DNA of 5,084 nt. Source: Acetobacterium sp. GTDB lineage: Bacteria; Bacillota; Clostridia; Eubacteriales; Eubacteriaceae. The translations under genes were made by a program, and so were the position numbers. The stretch is from assembly GCA_022013395.1 (NCBI GenBank), contig JAKLQL010000217.1, positions 1-5,084 of the forward strand. Direction: 5' to 3'. Below the pieces are notes generated by a model. The model had not been told where the DNA came from. It saw only the letters and a list, made by a program, of their open reading frames with translations, and did not search any database. Positions 1-5,084 of the stretch are shown here, one piece after another; the stretch's first letter is position 1; each line of letters begins with the position of its first letter.

Positions 1-37
1 AACGGATCGCACTTTTATATTCAGCTTTTTCTCCCAT
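1..37 (-). CDS. Probable TetR-family transcriptional regulator, N-terminal fragment
   Basis: Only the first 12 codons are inside the window, reading MGEKAEYKSAIR before the edge. The start is supported by AGGAG at 48-44, six bases upstream of the ATG, and by a promoter at 109-81. A short charged leader ending in a '(K/R)SAIR' type sequence is common at the N-terminus of small clostridial TetR repressors, just before the first helix of the DNA-binding domain. Position is the stronger argument: it is divergent from an MMPL exporter with inverted repeats between them, which is the usual arrangement for a TetR repressor and its pump. If so, the protein would be about 190 residues, cytoplasmic, and would repress both genes until a pump substrate binds it. 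Twelve residues cannot prove the family; MarR or another regulator type, or an unrelated gene, remains possible. The coding start is well supported, the product is inferred. Confidence 0.55.
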   Translation of the reverse strand, partial: MGEKAEYKSAIR

Positions 38-73
38 GATGTGCTCCTAACTTATTACAAAATCAAACAAAAT

Positions 74-118
74 ATCATCAAGTGTACAATTTTGAACATT
101 TAGTGTAAATCTGATGAT
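74..118. repeat. Inverted repeat ATCATCA/TGATGAT spanning the regulator promoter
   Basis: ATCATCA at 74-80 and TGATGAT at 112-118 form a perfect 7-bp inverted repeat separated by 31 bp. The arms bracket the whole minus-strand promoter (81-109), and the right arm touches the plus-strand -35 element at 118. A GAACAT box (94-99) lies almost at its centre. It could be a pair of half-sites for a regulator, but the spacing is long and a chance origin in AT-rich DNA is possible. Confidence 0.3.
81..109 (-). promoter_or_regulatory. Predicted promoter of the divergent regulator gene
   Basis: On the minus strand, TTTACA (109-104) matches the -35 consensus at 5 of 6 bases. It is followed after exactly 17 bases by TACACT (86-81), which matches the -10 consensus at 4 of 6. 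The start of transcription would be near 74, giving a leader of about 37 bases with the AGGAG ribosome binding site at 48-44. A GAACAT box lies inside the spacer, where a bound repressor would block RNA polymerase, consistent with autoregulation. Confidence 0.6.
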
Positions 119-146
119 TGTCACCTTACATAAGAATTATTATAAT
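118..146 (+). promoter_or_regulatory. Predicted promoter of the MMPL exporter gene
   Basis: TTGTCA (118-123; 5 of 6 against TTGACA) is followed after exactly 17 bases by a perfect TATAAT (141-146). This is a near-consensus housekeeping (sigma-A) promoter. Transcription should begin around 151-153, leaving a leader of about 80 bases before the ATG at 232. Such a strong promoter in front of an efflux pump suggests that control is by repression, which fits the inverted repeats just downstream. Its -35 element is only eight bases from the -35 of the divergent promoter. Confidence 0.75.
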
Positions 147-165
147 ACATGAGGATACAAAATTC

Positions 166-180
166 AATAGATGTTCTATT
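166..180. promoter_or_regulatory. Palindrome AATAGA-TGT-TCTATT, candidate operator
   Basis: AATAGA (166-171) and TCTATT (175-180) are perfect inverted 6-bp arms around a 3-bp centre, a 15-bp palindrome. With one gap the symmetry extends outward to TCA...TGA (164-184). It starts about 13-15 bases after the predicted exporter transcription start, where a dimeric repressor of TetR type could block the polymerase. It overlaps the middle ATGTTC box. Assigning it to the divergent regulator is inference. Confidence 0.45.
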
Positions 181-231
181 TTGATCAATTATTCATTTTT
201 GAACATGTGATCATTTTAAAAGGAGAAATAA

Positions 232-3200
232 ATGCAGAAACTACTCAAATACCGCTACTTAGTTTTGGCCATCTGGATTGTTGTGACGATCCTGTTCGCC
301 ATTAACCAACCGAATTTAAAGCAAATTATCAATCAAAAAGGTGAAGCCACCATTTCTGACAGCGAGCCCTCCGCCATCGCTTCGGAAATGCTAAATAAAA
401 TGGGAACCTCGAAAGGCGAATCGATGCTGCTGGTTTTCAATAATGAAAATCAACTGTCCGATAATGATATGAAAGCCATTGAGGTAGGCATCAACGAGCT
501 CAATGGCGAACGGGAGCAACTTCAAATCACCAATCTGATTGATCCGTTTACGACCCCTGAGGCCAAGGATCAGCTGTTATCAGCCGATCATACCACCCTG
601 ATCATCCCCATTTCCTTTGAAAAAGGAACCCGGGACAGCCAAACCATCATGAAAGATTTTCAGTCAGCTACCGAAACTATGACGGTCGCCCATTATTTTA
701 CCGGTTCCACGGCCATTGGTAATGACTATGTCAATGATGTGGCCAAAGGCGTAGAAAAAAGCGGAATCATCACCATCGGGTTTATCTTAATTGTGCTGGT
801 GTTGATGTTCCGCTCGGTGGTTACCCCGCTGGTCAGTCTTTTGTCCGTGGGGGTTTCCTATCTTTGTTCGATGGGAATCATCGGTTTTATGGTCAATCAG
901 TTTAATTTTCCGGTGACCAGTTTTACCCAGATGTTTATTATCCTGGTGTTGTTCGGCATCGGCACAGATTATCACATCCTGCTGTTCAATCGTTTCAAAG
1001 AAGAGCTGTCTCATGGTCTGTCGATTAATGATGCCATCCTGAAAAGTTTTAAAACCGCCGGTAAAACCATTTTTTACAGCGGTTTGACTGTTTTTATGGG
1101 CTTTGCCAGTTTAAGCTTTGTCCAATTTCCGGTATATCGATCAGCCAATGCAGTCGCCATCGGTATTGGGGTGCTACTGGTGGTAATGCTGACCCTGACC
1201 CCGCTATTGATGAAATTTTTGGGTACCAAACTGTTCTGGCCTTCCAAAAGCACCGCCGGTCATAAAGACAGCCGCCTTTGGGGGCAGACGGCGGCGGTTT
1301 CGGTGAAGTATCCAGTCCGGTCATTGCTGATTGTGGCACTGGTACTGGCGCCAGTGATCTTGTTTAATCCAGCACAATTATCCTTTGATAATATCAAAGA
1401 TTTAAGCGTTAGTGATCCCTCCGTTCAAGGCTTTAACTTGGTGGCAGATAAGTTCGGTTCTGGTAAGGTCATGCAGACCACCGTGGTCATTGAAAATGAC
1501 AGCACGATGGACAATAACCAAGATCTCGCCGTTCTCGATGGACTGACCGAAAAACTTAAAAATATGGATGGCATCAACGCCGTGGCTGGGCCAACCCAGC
1601 CCAAGGGCGAAATGATCGCCGATTTGTACACCAACACCCAAACCAATACCGTGGTTAACGGACTCACCGCCACCAACAACGGTGTCAGTCAAATCAATAA
1701 CGGCCTGGGCACCATAAATAACAGTCTAACCGCTCCGGATTTCTCGCCCGTTCAGGAATTATCCCAGGGCACTGGCTCCTTGAAAAATGGGATCGATTCA
1801 GTGACCCTTGGTCTTGAGGACATCAATCAGGGTATTGATGCCGGTTCAAATGGTGCCGATCGGCTGGCGGCGGGAATCGCTCAGCTTAAAGACGGGGTAG
1901 CAGCCATCAATGGCGGTCTGACCAGTGTCTCAGTTAACCTATCTGATATCAACAATGGTTACACCACCCTGGGCGAAGGATATGGGTCGATTGCTACTTC
2001 AATTGAGCAGTTGAACCAGATGACTGCAATGATGCAGATTAACCTGGCCAACCTAAATACCAAACTTCCTAATGATCCCGATGTGGCGGCACTGGCAGCA
2101 ATGACGTCCACCCTCTCGGACTCCCTGAGCAGCCTGAACACGGCCATGAATTCGGCCAACGCCAGCTATGATACCCTCACTTCCGGCCTGGCTCAGGTAA
2201 ATGGCGGCGTGCAGTCACTCATTGCTGCAACCAGTACCGAGTCCCAGTTGGTGACCGGTATCAATGAGCTGGAGGCTGGTGCCAATGCCCTGTCCGATGG
2301 ACTCAATCAGGGTGCCACCGGCCAGCAGCAAGTAATTGCCAGCATGGCGCAATTAAGCAACGGGGCGGATAAAATAAAAACTGGTCAGGACAGCCTGTAC
2401 AGCGGTCTGACCACCCTCAGCAGCGGTATGACTCAATTAAAGGATGGGATCAGCCAGAGCAGTAACGGCTTAACGGCAGTCTCTGATGGGATTAGTAAAA
2501 GCGGCAATTTTCTGACTCAACTCACCAATACTCAGAGTTTTTATATCCCAACCGAAGCGCTGGGCAGCAGTGACATCAAAAAAATGTTAGACCTGTATAT
2601 GTCCGAAGATCGCAAAACCACCAAGCTAACAGTAACGCTGAATTCTGAGCCCTACGCTGAGGAATCTATTAATTTGATTAAAGATATCAATACCACGGTG
2701 CAAAGCCAATTGACCGGAACCACCCTTGGTGAAGCCCGCTTTGGAGTGGCCGGTGCCACCGCAACTTCCTATGATATGAAAAATGTCGCCACTCATGATA
2801 TCATTTTTACCCAAATTATTGTTTTAATGGCCATCTTTATCTTGCTGATTGGTGTAACCAAATCGATTCGAATTCCGGTGTTTATCGTCGGATCCCTGTT
2901 GACCGCCTACTACACAGCCTTATCGGCAACAGCGTTTGTTTCTAAGTTCCTGTTCAGCAGCGCCGCTGAAGGGCTGTCCTGGAATGTTCCCTTCTTTTCG
3001 TTTGTGATGATTGCCGCTCTGGGGGTTGACTACAGCATCTTCCTGATGGATCGCTACCGGGAATATCCTAATCTGTCACCTCATGAAGCGATTGTGCTGG
3101 CTGCTCGCAATATCGGTGGTGTGGTCATGTCCGCCGCTCTGATCCTGGCTGGAACTTTTGCCACCTTATATCCATCCAACATCATTGTTCTGATGGAGTT

Positions 3201-3366
3201 GGCCATTTGTGTGGTCATCGGATTGTTCCTGCTCGGATTCATCCTGCTGCCAGTGGCGATTCCGGCACTGATCTCCTTGACTGATAAACTATCGGTAAAA
3301 AAACAAGCAACCGCTGCCACCGTAGTCGAAAAAACGGTTGTTATCAACACCAATAAAAAAGTATAA
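232..3366 (+). CDS. MMPL/RND-family exporter with heptad-repeat extracellular insert
   Basis: This is a complete 1044-residue inner-membrane transporter of the MMPL branch of the RND superfamily, which exports lipids or hydrophobic compounds using the proton gradient. TM1 is at about 7-24, the first extracellular domain 28-175, TM2-6 about 177-328, TM7 361-378, a very large second extracellular domain 380-853, and TM8-12 about 856-1013, followed by a Lys-rich cytoplasmic tail. Both halves keep the Asp-Tyr pair of the proton relay: GIGTDYHILLFNRFKEE in TM4 (D246, Y247) and GVDYSIFLMDRYRE in TM10 (D933, Y934). The second extracellular domain contains xxxLxxG heptads at about 477-757, like YhgE/Pip and YueB proteins. 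The start is fixed by AGGAG at 221-225, six bases before the ATG. The gene is divergent from a probable TetR regulator and is probably transcribed alone, ending at the terminator at 3441-3470. Family assignment is firm; the substrate is unknown, with hydrophobic drugs or envelope lipids most likely. Confidence 0.93.
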   Translation: MQKLLKYRYLVLAIWIVVTILFAINQPNLKQIINQKGEATISDSEPSAIASEMLNKMGTSKGESMLLVFNNENQLSDNDMKAIEVGINELNGEREQLQITNLIDPFTTPEAKDQLLSADHTTLIIPISFEKGTRDSQTIMKDFQSATETMTVAHYFTGSTAIGNDYVNDVAKGVEKSGIITIGFILIVLVLMFRSVVTPLVSLLSVGVSYLCSMGIIGFMVNQFNFPVTSFTQMFIILVLFGIGTDYHILLFNRFKEELSHGLSINDAILKSFKTAGKTIFYSGLTVFMGFASLSFVQFPVYRSANAVAIGIGVLLVVMLTLTPLLMKFLGTKLFWPSKSTAGHKDSRLWGQTAAVSVKYPVRSLLIVALVLAPVILFNPAQLSFDNIKDLSVSDPSVQGFNLVADKFGSGKVMQTTVVIENDSTMDNNQDLAVLDGLTEKLKNMDGINAVAGPTQPKGEMIADLYTNTQTNTVVNGLTATNNGVSQINNGLGTINNSLTAPDFSPVQELSQGTGSLKNGIDSVTLGLEDINQGIDAGSNGADRLAAGIAQLKDGVAAINGGLTSVSVNLSDINNGYTTLGEGYGSIATSIEQLNQMTAMMQINLANLNTKLPNDPDVAALAAMTSTLSDSLSSLNTAMNSANASYDTLTSGLAQVNGGVQSLIAATSTESQLVTGINELEAGANALSDGLNQGATGQQQVIASMAQLSNGADKIKTGQDSLYSGLTTLSSGMTQLKDGISQSSNGLTAVSDGISKSGNFLTQLTNTQSFYIPTEALGSSDIKKMLDLYMSEDRKTTKLTVTLNSEPYAEESINLIKDINTTVQSQLTGTTLGEARFGVAGATATSYDMKNVATHDIIFTQIIVLMAIFILLIGVTKSIRIPVFIVGSLLTAYYTALSATAFVSKFLFSSAAEGLSWNVPFFSFVMIAALGVDYSIFLMDRYREYPNLSPHEAIVLAARNIGGVVMSAALILAGTFATLYPSNIIVLMELAICVVIGLFLLGFILLPVAIPALISLTDKLSVKKQATAATVVEKTVVINTNKKV
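1660..2502 (+). other. xxxLxxG heptad-repeat stalk region within the MMPL exporter
   Basis: This stretch encodes residues 477-757. Glycine recurs every seventh residue: 477, 484, 491; then 513, 520, 527, 534, 541, 548, 555, 562, 576, 583 (Asn at 569); then 652, 659; then 676, 683, 690, 697, 711, 718, 725, 732, 739, 746, 753 (Ser at 704). A Leu, Ile or similar usually sits three residues before or one after. The two long runs flank a linker whose only prolines are P613 and P616, close to the midpoint of the insert at 617. Residues 507-612 and 617-772 contain no proline. This suggests two long helices folding back on each other with the tip at 613-617. The repetition is at protein level; the DNA is not tandemly repeated. 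Confidence 0.8.
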
Positions 3367-3440
3367 TTTTTGGGATAATCCCCCATTTTCGATCATTATT
3401 GTCACAAGTTTTCACTAAACATGCCTCTAGCCGAAAAAAA

Positions 3441-3470
3441 GCCGCCCATTTCGCAACGATAATGGGCGGC
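3441..3470. terminator. Bidirectional intrinsic terminator between convergent genes
   Basis: GCCGCCCATT (3441-3450) and AATGGGCGGC (3461-3470) are a perfect 10-bp GC-rich stem. Inside it TCG/CGA can add three more pairs around a CAA loop with one bulged base, and two A-T pairs extend the base. On the minus strand the stem is followed directly by seven Ts (plus-strand A tract 3440-3434), making it a textbook Rho-independent terminator for the MFS gene, whose stop codon is 44 bases upstream. On the plus strand the tail TTATATTTAT is T-rich but weaker, so it probably also ends the exporter transcript about 75-100 bases after its stop. Confidence 0.9.
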
Positions 3471-3513
3471 TTATATTTATACAAATTATTAAGCTATTAA
3501 ATCAGATTTTCTG

Positions 3514-4686
3514 TTACTGTGCGCTACCAGGACTTGGTTTTAATGGATTAACAACCAGATAGATTACGCAAAGCACGGCTTGGACACCCATACCGACCAT
3601 GATTGGTGCGGTCACAGCATCACCAGTGAAGCCAGCAATGGCGCCGATCCAGTATGTTGACAGGAATCCGAAAAGATTCATACCAGCAAAGAACAGAGAT
3701 ACAGCAAAGGCCATCTGAGCTGGTTTAGCAGACATGCCGATGATCATCATACAGGCTGGAATCAAGGTGGACATTGCTAACCCTTCGATAAATACACCAA
3801 TGGTTAAGATGAAGACGTTTGATGCAAAAACCACCATCGCCAGACCAATCGCAGCGCAACCAAATCCTAATGCCATTACAAATCGACCGGAAATTTTAAA
3901 AACCTTACCAAAAATAGATCCGGCAAGCATCCCACCGATGGTCAGAAACGCGAGAACAATCCCGGCTGTTGCAGTTGTTCCTAATTCACGATTAACAATC
4001 AGGGTGGACATATTAACCAGCATTGGATAAATAGTCAGGGTAAAGAGCCCATAGACCAGTACAGTAATCCAAACTTTTGCCGGCAGCTTTTCTTTAGGAA
4101 CAACCTCGGTTTGAGCAGTAACTGGTGCTTTGGCTGGTTCTGGTAAGAAGAAGATAACCATAATTAGAGAAATAATACCAAGGGCATGAGGCAGGAAACT
4201 GTAATTCCAGCCGATAGAAGCAAAATAACCACCCATAAATTGAAGGACCATCCCCCCAATGTTCATGGCCAGGGTAACCATACCAGTCATCGTTGCAACT
4301 TTGTCGCCTTCATAAAGTCCCATGACCAGTGAATTGGCCAGTGGTGACATAATCCCAAGACCGATACCAAAGACGGCACGTTCGATCAGAATGACAGTGA
4401 AGTCAGTTGCAAAATACGGGGCAACACCACCAAGTACAAAGAGGGTCATCCCCAGGATAGCCAAGGTTTTGTATTTGACTTTACTGCCGGCTACGGATCC
4501 AGCGATAATAGTGGCTGGAATGACGAGCAATGATGGCAGGGTTGACACCAGCAAAAGGGTGGTAATCGGCAAATCACTAAATTGTACAAAAATTGCATTA
4601 AGGGCTGGGGTAATTGTCCCAACACCCATTCCAAAAAACGCCAGGGCCAAGATGGTAAAAGCTGAGATTGGTTTTACTTGATTCAT
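3514..4686 (-). CDS. MFS transporter, 12 transmembrane segments
   Basis: This is a complete 390-residue major facilitator superfamily protein, a secondary carrier of the cytoplasmic membrane. Twelve hydrophobic segments fall into two groups of six, split by a hydrophilic loop at about 182-204 rich in Pro, Glu and Lys. The loop between TM2 and TM3 reads GSVAGSKVKYK (63-73), a degenerate motif A in which the usual Asp is Gly67. TM4 carries the motif-B pattern around R103 (ERAVFGIGLG). TM5 has GG pairs at 144-145 and 152-153 and ends in an aromatic GWNYSF, typical of the family. The start is fixed by a full AAAGGAGG at 4700-4693, six bases before the ATG. It lies 101 bases after a URO-D-family gene on the same strand and ends at a strong terminator, so co-transcription is likely. 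It may import the substrate of the URO-D-like enzyme, but drug export or anion exchange is not excluded. Family is certain; substrate is unknown. Confidence 0.92.
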   Translation of the reverse strand: MNQVKPISAFTILALAFFGMGVGTITPALNAIFVQFSDLPITTLLLVSTLPSLLVIPATIIAGSVAGSKVKYKTLAILGMTLFVLGGVAPYFATDFTVILIERAVFGIGLGIMSPLANSLVMGLYEGDKVATMTGMVTLAMNIGGMVLQFMGGYFASIGWNYSFLPHALGIISLIMVIFFLPEPAKAPVTAQTEVVPKEKLPAKVWITVLVYGLFTLTIYPMLVNMSTLIVNRELGTTATAGIVLAFLTIGGMLAGSIFGKVFKISGRFVMALGFGCAAIGLAMVVFASNVFILTIGVFIEGLAMSTLIPACMMIIGMSAKPAQMAFAVSLFFAGMNLFGFLSTYWIGAIAGFTGDAVTAPIMVGMGVQAVLCVIYLVVNPLKPSPGSAQ

Positions 4687-4716
4687 ATTAATCCTCCTTT
4701 ATTAGTTGTATGTTCA

Positions 4717-4757
4717 GTATTTGCGAAAGTGCTGCGAACTTTGCACCCCGCAAATAC
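4717..4757 (-). repeat. Intercistronic inverted repeat (hairpin) between URO-D-like and MFS genes
   Basis: GTATTTGCG (4717-4725) and CGCAAATAC (4749-4757) are perfect 9-bp inverted arms. Between them GTGC (4729-4732) and GCAC (4743-4746) can form a second 4-bp stem, giving a two-part hairpin with a small internal loop; AAAGT/ACTTT is a competing inner pairing. In minus-strand RNA it would lie 30 bases after the URO-D-like stop and end 16 bases before the MFS Shine-Dalgarno. No U-tract follows, so it is not a standard terminator. It could stabilise or process the mRNA, tune MFS expression, or be a protein-binding palindrome. Confidence 0.6.
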
Positions 4758-4787
4758 ATGAATTTAAATTATTTAGATCTGGAAATT

Positions 4788-5084
4788 TTAGAAAAGCACA
4801 GTACTCATACGATCAATTTCTTTGCTGACGGTAGTGTATACCCCTTCAAAGTTATCAATGGGAAGACCAGATGTCTGACAGGGAATGAAATATAGTTTCC
4901 CATTATCGCGACAGGCTTTTTCCACAAAATCGGCGACAATTTCAGGAGTCCAGGCCGGGAAATCAACCTGACCACTATGGATGCCGCCCATAAACGAAAT
5001 TTTTCCGCCGTATTCTTTGATCAGTTCAGGAATGTTGTTGGTGTTCATGACTCCTTGCCAGATATCAATGCCCATGTCGATCAT
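4788..5084 (-). CDS. URO-D-family protein (probable corrinoid-type methyltransferase), C-terminal fragment
   Basis: The last 98 codons of a gene whose 5' part lies beyond the right edge. The ATG at 5084-5082 is probably an internal Met, since URO-D-family proteins are usually about 340-400 residues and the fragment begins inside the fold. Recognisable elements, numbered from the window edge, are DMGIDIWQG (3-11), a NNIPELIKEYGGKISFMGGI strand-loop (16-35), a WTPEIV helix start (45-50) and FIPCQTSGLP (66-75). Cys69 sits where MtaA-type URO-D methyltransferases keep a C-terminal zinc-binding Cys in a PGC-like motif, as judged from memory of the family. Acetogens carry many such proteins, used in demethylation of methoxyaromatics or methylamines, passing methyl groups via a corrinoid protein to tetrahydrofolate. 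It probably heads or belongs to an operon with the MFS gene. True uroporphyrinogen decarboxylase of heme synthesis is less likely because no other heme gene is present. Family confident, exact role inferred. Confidence 0.8.
   Translation of the reverse strand: MIDMGIDIWQGVMNTNNIPELIKEYGGKISFMGGIHSGQVDFPAWTPEIVADFVEKACRDNGKLYFIPCQTSGLPIDNFEGVYTTVSKEIDRMSTVLF

Larger units (their letters stand above)
94..206. repeat. Three ATGTTC/GAACAT boxes, candidate operator half-sites
   Basis: The hexamer GAACAT occurs at 94-99 and 201-206, and its reverse complement ATGTTC at 171-176. Flanks are also similar: the 19 bases around the first box (minus strand, 105-87) agree with those around the second (165-183) at 14 positions. 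The first box lies inside the regulator promoter, the second just after the predicted exporter transcription start, and the third in the exporter leader near its ribosome binding site. These places suit a repressor acting on both divergent genes. The role is inferred from position and repetition only. Confidence 0.4.

Noticed and set aside
149..184. Possible leader peptide MRIQNSIDVLF in the exporter leader
   Set aside because: Its ATG sits at the predicted transcription start with no room for a ribosome binding site, and it shows no regulatory codon run.
1402..1692. Minus-strand open frames inside the exporter gene, including this 96-codon one
   Set aside because: They lie fully antisense to a strongly conserved membrane protein, lack ribosome binding sites and do not resemble any family.
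1660..2502. Possible DNA tandem repeat or CRISPR-like array
   Set aside because: The periodicity is a protein heptad (21-base phase) without identical DNA units or spacers.
3372..3382. Small GGGA-TAA-TCCC inverted repeat just after the exporter stop codon
   Set aside because: Only a 4-bp stem followed by a mixed C/T stretch; too weak for a terminator, and a strong one lies 60 bases further on.
4322..4681. Plus-strand open frame of 119 codons opposite the MFS gene
   Set aside because: It is antisense to well-formed transmembrane coding sequence, and its composition (rich in Pro, Lys, Arg, Thr, Ile) is typical of the complement of hydrophobic codons.
4710..4895. Plus-strand open frame of 61 codons
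   Set aside because: No ribosome binding site before its ATG; most of it is antisense to the conserved C-terminal URO-D coding region and the hairpin, so it is a chance frame.

Overview
The window looks like ordinary chromosome from a low-to-mid-GC anaerobic Firmicute. The best guess is an acetogenic clostridium of the Acetobacterium/Eubacterium type. This rests on strong AGGAG-type ribosome binding sites, clostridial-style AT-rich promoters, and a URO-D-family protein resembling those found in large numbers in acetogens that use methylated substrates. The genus is inferred; there is no rRNA or other marker gene to settle it.

Left part (1-3366): a minus-strand gene, cut by the window edge after 12 codons, begins like a TetR-family repressor. 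Divergent to it, on the plus strand, is a complete 1044-residue MMPL/RND-type exporter. The 194-bp region between them carries two face-to-face sigma-A-type promoters and several inverted repeats, including three ATGTTC/GAACAT boxes. This is the classic layout of a repressor that controls itself and a divergent efflux pump. The exporter has both Asp-Tyr proton-relay motifs. Its second extracellular domain carries a large insert of xxxLxxG heptad repeats, arranged almost symmetrically about a Pro-rich turn.

Middle (3367-3513): a 147-bp gap between convergent genes holds a strong hairpin terminator. Its T-tract is best for the minus strand, but it can serve both directions.

Right part (3514-5084, minus strand): a URO-D-family gene, of which only the last 98 codons are present, is followed 101 bp later by a complete 12-TM MFS transporter. 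They share strand and a common downstream terminator, so they probably form one transcription unit. The gap between them holds a 9-bp inverted repeat that could fold into an intercistronic hairpin but lacks a U-tract. The likely theme is uptake of a methylated compound by the MFS protein and methyl transfer by the URO-D-like protein, but the substrate cannot be read from the sequence.

No RNA genes, CRISPR arrays, insertion sequences or phage genes are visible, and no gap exceeds 200 bp. The most interesting item is the predicted heptad-repeat stalk in the exporter, followed by the operator-like region upstream of it.
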